DNA from: Steromphala cineraria
Taxonomy: Eukaryota > Mollusca > Gastropoda > Trochida > Trochidae
Direction of reading: 5' to 3'
Assembly: GCA_916613615.1 (NCBI GenBank)
Contig: OU744731.1
Location: 18,632,328-18,696,327, forward strand
Length of the DNA: 64,000 bases
Position 1 is the stretch's first letter. Every line of letters starts with the position of its first letter. Positions 1 to 12,569 of the stretch are shown one piece after another. The notes beneath the pieces were generated by a model. It was not told where the DNA came from, made no database searches, and worked only from the letters and a program-made list of their open reading frames with translations. Both the position numbers and the translations under genes were made by a program.

Positions 1-2616
1 GAATGATCTATTGATAATTACTTTGACCCAATTAGTGTCTAGAGGCGATGTCAAATTTCTTGTTGAAATTGAATATAACTGTATCTTAGCAATTATTAGG
101 ATTCAGCCATCAACTAATGTAGCTGAGCCATTGGCCTATAACAAGTTTGCTACAAGAGTTAAAAATTCGAAATAGTTTTTTTGGCAATATTGAAGGGCAG
201 ATAACTGAAAAAGGTACCATTTTCAAAACCAACATACCTAAAAAAATGAAGTGATAACTGTGCTAGACAACTAGCAAGGGTACAGAAAGGGGGTGAGAAA
301 AGGAGGAAAAAATCTACTTGAAGGGCAAAAAAAAGACAAATTAAAAAAAAAAAGAGTAATTTGACGAGTGAAAAAAGTTTCTGCCACAATATGCATCAAA
401 CCGACCTGTTAAGAGTTTTTTGCGCTACCAGGTTTTGATTTGTGCAAATTTTCAAAACCCTACAAAGTATTTTTCCCTTTAAATCATGCCAAAGTCGCAC
501 TCATGTATTTGGCTTCATTCTGTTCTTATCGCTTTGCGACTATATTTGAAGTTATGTTGTCCCAGGAAAAGACTTTTAGGATAAATCCATAATGCGCCGT
601 ATGTTAAATGAAACAACATTGATGTTTCAATTATACTCCTTATCTTGTTCTTTGTTTTTTTCGACCAGCTCAAACCCTTAATGAATATTGCACATATTTT
701 GATACTATCACTTTTATGACATTACTTTTTCCATGTATTGACATGAAGACCATTTTATGTTTTGAAGCATCACAAATTTATCATTCCATGCTTGATAATG
801 TTGGTAATGCAAATAATGTTATAAATCATTATTTGCCTCTCCCAGACATGTGATCCGACTCCTAGCTATATTGAAGGATTATCGATAGCATCACACATAC
901 ATGTATGGTGTATCTATACTTTATTTCATTTGATAAAAAAAAATATATTACACTGCGAGGTACAAAATGAAGTTATTAAATAAAATCCGTTATTGTAAGC
1001 AATGGTATCATATGATCAAGATCAGACATATGTATGTCATGTGAAACATGAAGCGCATGGAATCATTTGAAGTAATGTCTTTGAAATACATGATTTTATT
1101 AGATGTGACAATACATGTATGTGTCACCTGATCAACAGTGTCTAGGATAGATAAGATGATGATGCACTGTTTCAGTATCTGATTGTTAACGGTTTATATG
1201 TAAGTGAATTATTTATCTTGATATCTAGGCTTTGTTTCTGTTTGTCTGTTCATTCGTTGGTATTCTGCTAAATGAAAATATATGTTCATCCCCTGCAATT
1301 ACCGTTACATCACCTACACTGATAAGTAGTATCATTTATAATAAAATAAACACTGTAAACAGAAATTCGATATTGACTGAACTCTGTGTTGTTAGAAGTC
1401 TAAGTGCAAATACATGTAGATTGGCATTCTGTGTAATTAAAAGACAAATTATATCATCTGTTCATCTTTACGAAAGCCTACAAAGGCCAAATCACTGACG
1501 ACATTTAAAAAAGGTTGTACATGTATTTACAATTTTTAAAAGTGCGAAAATGTTCATTGAAAACCGCAATAACAATTTTCTTATAGATGAGTTTAGATGT
1601 CATAAACACAGTTATATGATAGGATTGCTAAAAACATATTACGTTGCCGTAAAAATTATTGCCTAGTAGGCTGTAACAAATCTAGTTGTACTGTTTTCTT
1701 GCAGACTCATTTGACAGAAATTATTCATGTAGCATGCCACAACTGATTTCCTCTTAGCTAGGTTACACATTTAAGTAATTTCTAACTTTTTTTTCAGGAT
1801 TGACCTATAATGTACGAGTTATATAAGTGGTTATAGTATAAGAATAAAAACAAGATTCGTGCTTTTTTGCATTGACAGGAGCATTGCCAGCCAGCAAAAA
1901 TAGCTTATCGTTGCGGTTTCTCATGCAAAAACTAAGAAACACTCATTATCGACGAAGATTATTGCAAGTGACGTCATTTATAATTTATGTTTTAACACTC
2001 CTGTATTGTATACACAAGTTATAAATAAGGTAAATTCTAATCAACTTCCTCCAGCATAAAACATCGGCATTATACCTGTCAGATCGAATCCTGTTACGTT
2101 ATCAGCAAATACAATTGAATTCAGATTTCTATCAAACTGAGTTGTAGCATATCATGCGGATGAAAAGTCAAAATCGATGTCTCAATATCATCCTGATAAA
2201 TAATCATTCATTCGTTACAATTCATTATACAAACATGAGAATGTTATTTCAAGTGTAACGAGATTATGCTTTTTAAGTGTTAATAATGCTTATCAATACG
2301 AGAACTGTATTGATCGAAATAAATATCAAGATACATTTGATAATGATCCTAAAAAGTAAGTATATAATGATAAGATAATGAATGTATAGCTGTATGAATA
2401 AACAGTCATATTGATCTTCAGAGTGGCAATGTCACCTTTTAAATTCCCTTCATCAAATGTAAGTTGATGCCAATGGAATTATATTTACATTACCTAACTA
2501 AATGTTCAGTAATCGAACAAGCAGTTATCGTCTATTTTTGGGAATGGGTGGGGGTCAAATTAAAGTGAACACATTTTAATCATAAGATATATAAAGAATC
2601 TCACCCAAGTGTCTTC
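1..2616. other. AT-rich stretch with no supported gene
   Basis: I see no supported gene, RNA or named repeat here. A plus-strand open frame at 1232-1498 has no family resemblance and no clear splice or promoter context, so I treat it as chance. Confidence 0.5.
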
Positions 2617-2718
2617 TGATATCAAATATATCAACACAAGTTGATAAAAGTAAAAAATATCCGAGGCTTGCCGAGGACATTTTACTTTTATCAACGAGTG
2701 TTGTTATATTTGATATCA
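2617..2718. repeat. foldback (hairpin) element, class 1
   Basis: Two arms of about 39 bases are reverse complements with about two mismatches. The left arm starts at 2617 and the right arm ends at 2718. Both outer ends read TGATATCA, itself palindromic. The loop holds CCGAGGCTTGCCGAGG. The structure is seen directly. That it is a non-autonomous foldback transposon is inference. A second class with a related core is at 10898. Confidence 0.7.
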
Positions 2719-2830
2719 CATTGTGATGTTAACGTACAAGCAATTGCGTTCATTCCATTAATGATTTGATTGACCCCGATCTAAAATTTACAATGAGAAA
2801 TTCGTATTTCCTCTATATATAGGTGAAATG

Positions 2831-3000
2831 TCAGTGTATGTAGGTCAGGTCTATTAGAGTGAAGTACATTAAAGTTAGGGTGTTATACATGCCAATGCCT
2901 ATTAGAAGCCATCATATCTTGAACGCATTGTTAAAAGCTATTGTTGAGCTGTTGAAACTATTGCTGAAATGTAGGTCATAAACACGGACATCATAAGCCT
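2831..3000. repeat. H block, copy 1 (3' flank of the decayed gene family)
   Basis: Similar to 26071-26225 in the same orientation. Shared words include GTGTATGTA-GTCAG, GTGAAGT-CTT/CATT, ATTAGAA-CCAT and AATGTAGG. It lies about 1 kb on the 3' side (minus sense) of the terminal exon at 3941-4037, as copy 2 lies about 1.1 kb from F at 27338. No open frame is shared, so it may be 3' flank or the upstream region of the next unit. Confidence 0.45.
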
Positions 3001-3468
3001 TTTAGTTAGCTAATTGGCTAATAAACATATGACGACATAGATACGAATACTTGTATTTTAAAATAATTATTTGAACATTTATGTCTTTCCAAATTTCGCA
3101 TCGCTTCCTTTGTTGTGTGATATTAAGAACACTATATGTTATGACATTGTAATTAAAACCTTCTTACTATAGGGTAATTGTTATTTGTTTTCGTGAGAGA
3201 AAACATAATTATCAGAAAACATAGAATATTGCGAACTCGTAGATATTGTCTTAATTAAAGTTCGCACTCAACCATTTAACATTTCTTTTTTGTTTCATTT
3301 ACAAACATAATGAATAGTCATGTTTGAAAATAATGTAATGGAGACGTGTTTTGTTAGAGGGTATCATAATCATAAATTAAAAAAAGGAAAAGGTCTGACA
3401 GCTCTTCATATGTTTTCAAGTATTTTTGTAATTTCTTTGATGACTATGCACAATCAAGAAGTTTAAAC

Positions 3469-3730
3469 AACAAGATGTGTTTGTGAAACACGAATGCCCC
3501 CGGATGCATCCTGCTCGGTGTGTCATGGTCAAGGTCACAAGTTCAAATGTCATGATGTCATCTGAAAGGTCTCATCACAAGGGATCCATATGTCAAGTAT
3601 CAACGACCTAGCTCTGACCAATCAAAAGTTATGACCAAGGTTAAAGTTTTTGTGGACAAACAGACAGACGGACGGACGGACAGGTGAAAAACAATATACC
3701 CCCGGAATCTCCGATTCGGGGGCATAAAAA
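3469..3730 (+). mobile_element. C5/G5-hairpin interspersed element, copy 1
   Basis: Starts AACAAGATGTGTTTGTGAAA and ends with a C5...G5 hairpin (CCCCCGGAATC / GATTCGGGGG) then GGCATAAAAA. A GACG/GACA microsatellite (3660-3682) sits just inside the hairpin. The same sequence recurs at 21899-22340 (reversed, longer) and 59941-60142 (shorter). I believe such elements are common in bivalve genomes but cannot name the family. No coding capacity is evident. Confidence 0.75.
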
Positions 3731-3940
3731 TAAAACAGTATTTCATCTTTTATGTAAACTATACAGTTTATGATTGAAAAGAATTGATTAATAGAAAAGG
3801 TTCACTTGACTAGCATTAGTTTTAGTTGCAAATAAAATGTTCAGATCCTAATAATCCACCACGAAACATCACAGGAATGATAATGGAATATACACTTGGA
3901 TGAGATAAACTATTTAGACTAAGTAGACAGTGACGAGACC

Positions 3941-4037
3941 CTACTGTCTCTCCCCATTAGCAGGCCCAGAGGCTTCAGCAGTTGTGAGAATCTCGAGGGT
4001 TTCGTATACTGTTTTCATGTACTGTGATCTCTTTATC
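3941..4037 (-). CDS. F block, copy 1: intact terminal coding exon, short tail with a Tyr-x-x-Leu motif
   Basis: On the minus strand an acceptor (TTTTTCTGACAG) precedes one phase base (G) and 31 sense codons, then TAG at 3943-3941. The peptide begins IKRSQYMKTVYETLEILTT and ends ASGPANGERQ. Diverged copies at 27338-27545 and 32285-32475 keep pieces of the same frame (TTAVESEPVN then stop; TSAVESGPGND then stop), so the frame was probably under selection once. TVYETL is close to ITIM/ITSM signalling motifs ([S/T/I/V]-x-Y-x-x-[L/V/I]), so a receptor cytoplasmic tail is possible but is inference. The first base completes the split codon left by exon E (42881-42943). Whether this copy is expressed is unknown, since E in the same unit (7159-7221) has a stop. 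I do not recognise the family. Confidence 0.5.
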
Positions 4038-4189
4038 CTGTCAGAAAAACGTAGATGTGTATGAACTGATGTAAAACTTCTGTGATGTTATTATGTTACG
4101 TGTTTTAAGTTCTTGTAAGAGATCAGCAAAAATCGATATCAAGATTATTATTTTAAGTAGATTTAAATACCTACTTCTGGTAATTGCTA

Positions 4190-4400
4190 TTAGTATTCCT
4201 TGTGCTCAATAATACCCATACCATTCAAATGCCACGTAAATCATAACCAAACAACGTAGTCATTGACACCCTTACTTACTGATCACGACCCACAATGAAT
4301 CCTTCAGTCATAGATAATATGAGCATGACTTTAACTTTTACCACCCAAATAATGTATCACTTGTTTTGCATATTTAAAACAAATTAGATTAATACATGAA
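4190..4400 (-). pseudogene. I block, copy 1 (weak): possible exon remnant with a donor site
   Basis: The minus strand has a strong donor-like GTAAGTAAGG at about 4285, then a segment resembling blocks at 27919-28110 and 32730-32960 (shared words around TGGGTATTA). It lies between the E and F blocks of this unit, as expected for a middle exon. The similarity is weak and the upstream open stretch is short. Confidence 0.25.
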
Positions 4401-6354
4401 CGTCAATGTTCTTACAGTATGCAAACGGTTGCAACTGGTAGTTTGAGAGAGACTTAATTAAAATGTTGTTGTGACATTAGGTTTGCTCTTCTGCAGAGAG
4501 TGAATATAGAGTTCTTAAATTTGATCGATGCTAAGATATTTTTAGAGTACTTCCACATCAGTAATCGAACATTTTTATATCGCATTCACATTATCATAAT
4601 AAAAATTCTATTGATTTTGTCGCACCGGGACAGAGAAATGAAATAGCAGTACCTTCAAATAATTGTATAAAGAAGGGTGCAACATTTGTCCTTTTTACTT
4701 TCAAGTTTTGAAATTGTGTAAATCAACTATTCACATTAAATGCTCTTGTGGTATCTTATTTAATGTGGTTTTGATTTTTTAAAATGTACACATCCGATTA
4801 ATGAGAAATGTAACTTATATGTTTATAATTGTCTGTCTTATTAAGACAAAAGATAGATTTTGAACAAGTGATCGAGAAAATTAGTTTGGCATAAGTGCTT
4901 ATATCTTATGTATCTTATCCAATGTATCTGCAATCAGAATAAGAAGATTCTTTGTACATGGTTATGTGATTCAAGCAGGAAGATGAGAATGTTTATCAGT
5001 ATAAGAATCTTTCCGGGTAAGAAGATCAATTCGTTTTGTGCTAATATTTTGTTGTTTGGAGTTTTTCTCAGTCAATCATCCTAAAAAACCTCTCTAATCC
5101 ATAACCATTTCGAAAAACATTGTTTACATTTTTTAATTACTTAATTTCAGAAATAGGTTATTCTATTTGATATGAATACAATATGTTTTTATAGCTGGAT
5201 TGCCTTATTAAGGAAACCAAATTTGTTATTTAGATTAAATGTTTGCATTTATCTCCATTTTTCATCAATACAAACTGAGTCTCCAGATATTCGGAGCCAA
5301 AGAATCATTAAGAATAACAATAATTGTTTTTCAATTGAAACGTTAATCTTTTGTTACATAGTGAATTGTTCATTTTTATGTATTTATAAGAATCGGATAA
5401 TTATTTTGAAAACTACTTGCAACAAAACATTTTTTAAAAGATATGAATATGTTTAATGATTAGATGGCGCCAAAGAATACAGATTCGATGCTCATTTAAA
5501 CCTTTAGTTAATCATGTTAAAGTTGTCTTCAGATAACCTCGGAGTTAGGATGAAATCTGATGCTTTTGGGATAAAAGTTGGAATTAATTCGATTTAATGA
5601 CAATTACTCTACAATTATTTGGTATGTTCGCGTTTCTTGATAAAGTAACGCCAGAGAAGAATTGAGCAGGGAGGTTTTTTAAGACCCACATCGATAATAA
5701 GACTTTATGAACAGTAATACAATTATTGACTGTTTATATTTTGATAGTTTTAGATTTTGAGTAAATTTTTAATAGTTTTTCAGAATAAATAAGAACATAA
5801 AGCAGTTGATCTATTCATTCAGAACAAATAATTGTTCTCTCCCTATCTGTCTCTCTCCCACGGATTTTTATTGACAGAATTAGAAAGTACATAACATTCC
5901 GAGTATATGTTTTCAATCACTCGGTGGAGTGGTCAGAATATATTCTGAAAAGTCATGATTTTCGACTTGGCGTACATTGTAAATCGTAGAACTGGCTACT
6001 GTTACTATGTATCAAAATGAACATCAGGTTTGTAAGGTTATGATTAGATTGTATGATAACGTTGTTTTGTTTTTAAATTCATTATTTTCGTTTCAATCGA
6101 TATGTCTGTGATATGCCTGTGATAAGCCCTTTATCATTGTTGACAAATAGAGTCAGGAGACTTTCCCTTCATCGGGTATATCTGCAATCTATACAGCAAA
6201 ATAAAGCTCAATCCAGAGATCCAAGATAGTTTGATTCACACGGGAAAATTACGATTATAAAATTGGTACATCATGACCCCAAAACAAACTATCGCAATTT
6301 GAAAATTCTGAAACATTACTTTGTCATATTGTAAAAACCATGCTTTCTCATTTT
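4401..6354. other. AT-rich stretch with no supported gene
   Basis: No gene or named repeat is supported. An open frame at 5172-5456 (plus) has the composition of random AT-rich sequence and no splice or domain support. Confidence 0.45.
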
Positions 6355-6483
6355 TTTAATATATCATCATCATTTTATTCTCAAAAATCCACCAACGGTG
6401 GTACATGAGACAAATACAATTACAATACAATTTATATACATGTAACAAATACCAAAATGGCAAGGATTTACAAAGAAATGTGT
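6355..6483 (-). mobile_element. 3' end of a LINE-like retrotransposon (fragment)
   Basis: Read on the minus strand the segment ends GTGGATTTTTGAGAATAAAA followed by ATGATGATGAT. This is a polyadenylation-type AATAAA next to a short GAT-repeat tail, a layout typical of 3' ends of non-LTR elements in molluscs as I remember them. Only about 130 bases are recognisable and no reverse transcriptase is present. Family assignment is from memory. Confidence 0.45.
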
Positions 6484-6999
6484 TATTAATAATACGTAAT
6501 ACAGGGGATATCTCAATATATCAAGTTATAGATATAAATACACTTGTAGACATTAACCTACGTATTTAGCTAAGTTTCGGAAAATGTTGATTTTGTTTGA
6601 GTTCAGAAGGTTTGTCATCTTTATGATATTTGGCGAGGTTACGTAATGGTTTGGTATTATAACGTTCTTGCAGCAATTAAGCATTTGCATCTAAAAGATA
6701 GTGAAAATACCAGGAGAGGTAGAGAGATAGGAGAGGTGAGTCATTTTGGCTGCCTTAGGACGTCCTACAAGCATGGTGTGTTAACGGATTCAAGTCAAAG
6801 AAGGTTAAATTTATCGACCGTACCTTATATTTCCATAATATTTATACTCTTTTATATCTGCGATTGAACAATTAAAACAGGTTTAAAGAAATTCTCTTAT
6901 AAGTAAACATGTATATTTCTATAAAAAAATATCAATTTAATTATGGCATTCCAAATGAATTTATTTTCCAGTAGTATCTTGTACTTGACTCTGAAGATT

Positions 7000-7310
7000 C
7001 GAACATGTTTCTTTTCCCGATAAAAGTTTCCGATGTTCAATCTATAGGTATACATCTCTGTCCAAAGCATCACAGCAGTAGACAATAACATTATGTGAGC
7101 GTAACAAGATGTGATTGATCTACTTTTTATTCACAATATATTTCATCCAATTGTTTACCAGGCTAAATCTAATATAGTTACTATCACTTGCATTGTCTAC
7201 ATTGTTTGTTGTTTAAACCAGCTGGAGTCAAGACAAACTAGCACCAATTGCTGATAACTTGCCCAGACTAATATATATTCGTTATTTCATTTATCATTTG
7301 GTTCACTTCA
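7000..7310 (-). pseudogene. E block, copy 1: broken 63-nt exon with conserved flanks
   Basis: Homologous to 22800-23070 (same strand) and 42790-43080 (opposite strand). On the minus strand an acceptor (TTTGTCTTGACTCCAG) precedes a 63-base exon at 7221-7159 that ends CCTG before GTAAAC. The middle matches the intact copy (AATGTAGACAATGCAAGTGA), but the expected frame reads CTG GTT TAA, a stop, so this copy is dead. Conservation extends past the exon into TATTAGTCTGGGCAAG upstream and into a segment near 7040-7090 downstream (minus sense), where a 64-codon open frame runs to 6897. Confidence 0.55.
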
Positions 7311-7490
7311 TAGCATATGGTACCAATACAACACGATTATACATCTTGATTGCTTGGCACACTTACCTAAAGTTATTAAAACTTGTCTCTGACCATAAGA
7401 ACACATGATTGTTTCTCTCTGTGGACTGTAAACCTTAAGTTTTATCATGTACCTGCGTTTTAAAGTTCATATATCATGTAATTCGGAATG

Positions 7491-7616
7491 TCTTGAAGGA
7501 GTTTTAGCATTGCAAAAACAAAATGGATAACGTTGACATTCACTACATACACTTCTTGAAGGAGTTTTAGCATTGCAAAAACAAAACGGATAACGTTGAA
7601 ATTCGCTACATACGCA
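7491..7616. repeat. 63-bp tandem duplication (two copies)
   Basis: TCTTGAAGGAGTTTTAGCAT starts at 7491 and again at 7554. The copies differ at a few positions (AAATGG/AAACGG, GACATTCA/GAAATTCG). Confidence 0.85.
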
Positions 7617-9489
7617 TTAGTTTTGTATCAACATAATCGTTCGTCATACCTACATGTAACAGTTAACCCTATTTTTATTTTTCTCTACAAAATCCTCAGC
7701 TTTAGGCCTAGGTCATATTTGTTCCTTTGAACTAAGTCACTGTTATGATGCTGATTTCTGTCTCTAGATATTTAGATGAAAAATTAAGAAAATCGGAATA
7801 AAAAAATATGACCCATCCTGTCTTTTTTTGTGTGCAAAATTTATAAATTCTGCAGCAGTGACCAGACAATGCCAAGATATGGTTTGCTAATGGTTATCTA
7901 AAACATGCACAATTGGAAATCCTTTGTCAGTTCTGCTAGAGTTGTTTGATTGACGAACAAACGAAAACCAAATTACATATATTTGCACCAAGATACACTA
8001 GCAAGTGATGCAGGAATGCAGCTGTATAGATTACATTTTTGTTTGTACAAGTTTGCTTAACGGTAGTTTGGACCGAAGCTGTTGTCCCTCTCAGATTTTG
8101 TTGCTAATAAAATATTTTAACAGGTTGTAATACATTATATATAAAGTGATTAATATTTTGTTTGAGGGTGGAGAAGCTTTTTGTAAGGCGTTTGCTCTCT
8201 CTATTAGCTCTGTAGCTATGAATTCGTAAACTAACGATTTTATGAATACAACTGGGAGTGAGATAATCTTTTACCCCTCAAATGATAGATTTTCATGCTA
8301 CCATGGGAGTTTAAGTATTAATACTAGTGTCAAAAACTTTTTACCGTATTAAGGGAAAAACAACAGCGCTGAAAGGATAACACGGCTTAATTAGATAGAA
8401 AGAATGAAAAGTTTACAAATAATCGGCTTGGTATTGGGTTTCTTGCATAAAGAATATAAACTTATAAAGAAAGATACTTCTAACAATATAGAAATACAAA
8501 TGTTTTGTAATACACAGTCAGTAAACAATTTTGTATGTGTCCTTATTGTCTTTATCTGAAAGTTTTGCACTCGTCTGTTATAATGCTGTAAATAGTTTTG
8601 TTTTTCGTTCCTTTAGAAGCACTTTTTGCATGCCATTAGGTGTCCTATTTTTATGTTTGGGTGGAAGATGACACAGGCAGCAGATATCAGTGACGTTTAG
8701 TCCTTCAACATTGAGACGAATAAATAACTGCCTGATTCAACTCCCTGATCATGATCTATGAAACAATGACGAATTACGCAAATAAAGAACATATATAGTG
8801 CATAATGAGAGTAGTTATCCACTTAGTCATCACAAATCATTCAACTGATAACTCATGATATTGCGAATGCCAATTCACATGTGCCCGGTGAATACATATG
8901 CATTTCTTCTGTCAGTTCTATCCAATTGTCATTTGTCATTCATAGCAATTTGATGAAAATAGCATTTTTGGGGGTTTTCTTACACCTTTTGCTACTTGAA
9001 TTATTTTTATTTTATTGTGTCCTTATCTCGTGATACCAATGTTTTTAGTATAATGCATATTTACATTGACATGGGGTCTGTGATCCTCTTATCAATTTTA
9101 CAATGAACCTCTATTTCTCAATTTGTATTGTCAATACTATGGGTTTTTTTGTCTTTCAATAACCGTTCTTATGATAAATATGAAATGGCCATTTCTATTG
9201 TGTTTCATATGCCTATGGTTGACAGTGAACTAATAACAGGTTTCAAGGTTTATTATTTCAGTTTGACAGTTAAGTGATAATGTTCCCTTTTTTCAAAACA
9301 TCTTTCTTAAAAGCATCGCAATTGGTGACGAATCCAAGTCAATGTTTCAATGACCGCAACTCATGAACACAATCTAAATGTTCTTTTATCTCAACTGTTT
9401 CTTCTGACATTTAGATTTACTAATAATTTACTGAAGATCTTGAAATGAAGTTGTGTGGCTATGTGTCCATGCAGTGTCAACCATTTTAG
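7617..9489. other. AT-rich stretch with no supported gene
   Basis: Lies between the E and G blocks of unit 1, so it would be intronic in the inferred gene. I find no further exon I can defend. Confidence 0.4.
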
Positions 9490-9590
9490 ATTTTACTGGT
9501 CAGATAGACCTTTGATAGTCATATCCAACATACACACTCTCGCTCGCAACCTTCTCTGAGGTTTTACCCCGTATTTAACATTGATTTCAC

Positions 9591-9639
9591 CTTGCATTCT
9601 CTGAATAAGGAGTGTTAGTATTGATGTTACGATTTCCAT
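9591..9639 (-). CDS. G block, copy 1: possible first coding exon with hydrophobic N-terminus
   Basis: Part of a block (about 9490-9660) similar to 25345-25540 and 30590-30810 (same strand) and 46692-46945 (opposite strand). Minus-strand ATG at 9639 opens MEIVTSILTLLIQRMQ and reaches a GTGAAA donor after one phase base (49 nt). The plus-strand copy reads in the same frame and phase (61 nt: LEELITSILVQKTILLRRIQ, donor GTTAAGT). A hydrophobic run just after the start suggests a signal peptide, but it is short and lacks a clear cleavage motif. Conservation continues into the putative intron, so the block is not only coding. It lies 5' of E and F of the same unit. Confidence 0.35.
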
Positions 9640-9660
9640 AACAGTGTATTTCATCTGTTG

Positions 9661-10658
9661 GATTTTTATATCTTTCTAGCCATATAGGACACAGAATTAT
9701 GACAGTGATCTCTAAGTTATGTCATGACAATGTGAACCTCATCGGCATATGGAATAATCATAATTAACGATTAACCTTTATGACAATATGTATCATGTTT
9801 AAAATTATGATCTTAATATGTAATGGTACATAGAAATATCACAATGTAAAAAACACATTCATTCTGCAGTGAATTAGTTCATGCTTACACACAAAAGGTA
9901 TCTTGCCGTAATCCGCTAACAGAAAATAGCATTCAGTAGAAAGTGATACTGACATGTTTCAACCCAATAGGCCAACGAAGACACAGAACAAACCTCTCTG
10001 TGTCTGCTCTTCTGCAAAACCTGATACTTTTTAACCTGGGCAAGTATTTGCTAAAACAATGCTAGAAGGATGTGATTGCTTAACGTTTTTCCAAAACATA
10101 TGCCCTCATTTTGATTAATATAGATATTGCTCAAACCTTTGTGAAGGATGCGATAGATTCAGTTCCTCTTTAGAATTGAAAAATAAAACGAATATGTGTC
10201 AAGGTAATCATGTCAAGGCGTCGTAGTGTATTTTGTGAATGCGAAGGTTTTTGTATATATCATTTGAAATATAAGAAGAACGATACAAAAATAATTATCT
10301 TTTTTATAATAAAGGTATACCAAATTCTGTTGTTGGCGTTAGGTGCGATGAGTCACATAGAGCAGTTTAAACATTTAAACTTATTTGCAATGGATTTCGT
10401 CTTTAAAAATATGTTTTTCAATGTGAGGAACACTCTTGCCTGACAGTGTCGTTTGTTTGTCAGTAACATATGGTCAGGATTTGTTGAAACTGTTTTCACA
10501 CTCCTATTTTAATCTTGCCACTGAAGTGAACAGTTTGTTGCCAAAGCAACATTTTTAAAGAGAAGTGTACAGCTATCGTATCATGACAGACAGTAGCAAG
10601 TATGGAAAACAATTGTGTCATACTTGTCACTAAACCTTCTATAAGATGCCGTTTTTTG
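9661..10658. other. AT-rich stretch with no supported gene
   Basis: No repeat or gene recognised. An open frame at 10210-10443 (plus) is hydrophobic and lysine-rich by composition, with no family resemblance. Confidence 0.4.
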
Positions 10659-10897
10659 CATCTTTAGCTCCTTATGAAAAGACAGAGTGCTGTTGAAATG
10701 AGGGTCAGTGACACTATCTCGACTTTTTGTCCATTTTGAAATGGATCTTAATATGAAATTGTTAAATGATGTGTTTCTACATTGTTACCTTTTACAAGTT
10801 TTTATCATCATTTTTGTAAAGAATGAAACAATACCATATTAGATTGTATATGGTACATTTGTAAAGTAAGGATTCATTAATGATCAATTACATAGAG

Positions 10898-11043
10898 GTT
10901 ATCATGCTCGTGTGTTTTGGGATCGTAGATATCCTGCATTAGGAATAAACATTGTATTTTGCGAGCCTTGGCGAGCTAAATACATAGTGTTTATTCCAAA
11001 TGCAGGATATTTTTACGATCCCAAAACACACGAGCATGATAAC
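10898..11043. repeat. foldback (hairpin) element, class 2, in copy 1
   Basis: Left arm 10898-10950 and right arm 10988-11043 are near-perfect reverse complements (GTTATCATGCTCGTGTGTTT and partner). The loop contains GCGAGCCTTGGCGAGC, which has the same layout as the class-1 loop at 2660. The second copy is at 16384-16529. Confidence 0.8.
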
Positions 11044-11465
11044 TTCTTTATCATACAATGTCATTTTAATGCCTGATAATAATATTTTAATAGTTGAAAT
11101 TGTTTTAAGATTCGCGCATTGATATATGCAAATGATTAGAGCAATGACTTTGACAGTGAATTGACAAAATATAATTCCTCCTTATATACACATGTATGCC
11201 TTTTATTGCCGTTTGAGTTATTTTGTCACGACTCCAAAGTTTTGAAATTTTAAAAATCTATAAAATACGATGATTTTAAAAATGAGACACATTTTAAATG
11301 GTCTTTTGCGGGATCGAACTGACGAGTCAATCTTACCAAGGGGCAAAAGTTGCTTCACTTCGCCTACGTGACAATGGCAGACAGCGATTGGACGAATATT
11401 GATGGCCGGAGAGCTAAAGTAGATGATAGTCTGTGGATTTCCGAATCCAAACTATATAATATTAA

Positions 11466-11820
11466 AGGGGCAGTAGCGCGTTGTTTGATAATTTTATATT
11501 TTAATATTTCACTGATAATTGTAAGTTAATGTTAAATGTATTATTTTGACAGTGTCAAAAATCTCATTACACAAGCCAATCATCTTTAGTCAGAGGATAA
11601 GGTATGAAGATTCATATAAAATCCATTGGCGGCCATTTTGTGTGAACACCTTTAATTCATTTTGTGTAAGAAAAAGGAATTGCATGGCTAAACTTTACAA
11701 TATATATTTTAATTATTACTGCTTCATTTAGTTTAAATACATTGTCTTTCATTTGGAACCATTAATTTTCATTTTCCTGACATCACCTCATATTCCCCCT
11801 AAAAACGTGCTACTGCCCCT
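11466..11820 (+). mobile_element. TTAA-flanked MITE, copy 1
   Basis: Terminal inverted repeats AGGGGCAGTAGCRCG and its complement end at 11820. They are flanked by TTAA at 11462-11465 and 11821-11824. The 355-bp interior has no transposase. Exact TTAA duplications are the hallmark of piggyBac-superfamily targeting, though the terminal bases are not the usual CCC, so the superfamily is inference. The 61-codon open frame inside is not a gene. Confidence 0.85.
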
Positions 11821-12529
11821 TTAAAGTAAAGAACATCGAAGATGGGTAAATGAAGTGTTTGAACATGAGACTTGAACTGCCTTTGGTACCTGTGAGTAAA
11901 ATTGTTCGGTCGGTTTCATTCAACCCGTGATGACAGCGTTTTGGCACTACTAAGTCATGCAAATGGCTAAATACCCATACAGTGTTGTTGTTTTTTATTA
12001 GATCAATGTCTATATCATTTATATTGTAATGTCTCTCTCCGTTACTAGAGGCATTCCAAATGTTAACGCTTTTGACGTCATCGGAATTTTCGAAAGATGT
12101 TCCGACCTTGACCTTTGATTTATTACGCCGAGAACACTATCCATTGTATGATAAAGATGTATATCAATTTAAATCATGAACCATTTGTTGTTAACGTTGT
12201 GACACACCATTACTTGTGTATTCAAATGTTCACAATTGAGAAGTTCTTGTAATATATAACTTCGTTCTCAGGTTACCTATTCTTGTGTGTAGCTTTTTAT
12301 ATGAATTTGTATGACTTAAGAAACATGTCAAAAACATGGAATTGAACATAGAACAAATCTAAATTATTATTAGCAATTCATTTTGTGCAATTATAAAATC
12401 ATCACTAAATATTCATTAATGAGAAGAATGTAATGAATGCTTTCATACAAAACTTGATAGACTAACAAAATAGTACTTATAGAAAGCCATACGCTTCTCT
12501 CATCTCTTATATAATCTGTTTTGTTTCAG

Positions 12530-12569
12530 GGATCTGAGGAATATACCAAAATGAGGCGATATCAATGAG
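12530..12569 (+). other. candidate 40-nt exon between canonical splice sites (copy 1)
   Basis: A polypyrimidine acceptor (CTGTTTTGTTTCAG) and a donor (GTAGGT) flank 40 bases. All three frames contain a stop, so it would be untranslated, terminal or from a non-coding RNA. It precedes the candidate exon at 13934. Confidence 0.3.

Noticed and set aside
11546..11731. 61-codon ORF, repeated at 17032 and similar at 50117
   Set aside because: Internal to the TTAA MITE; seen wherever the MITE is.
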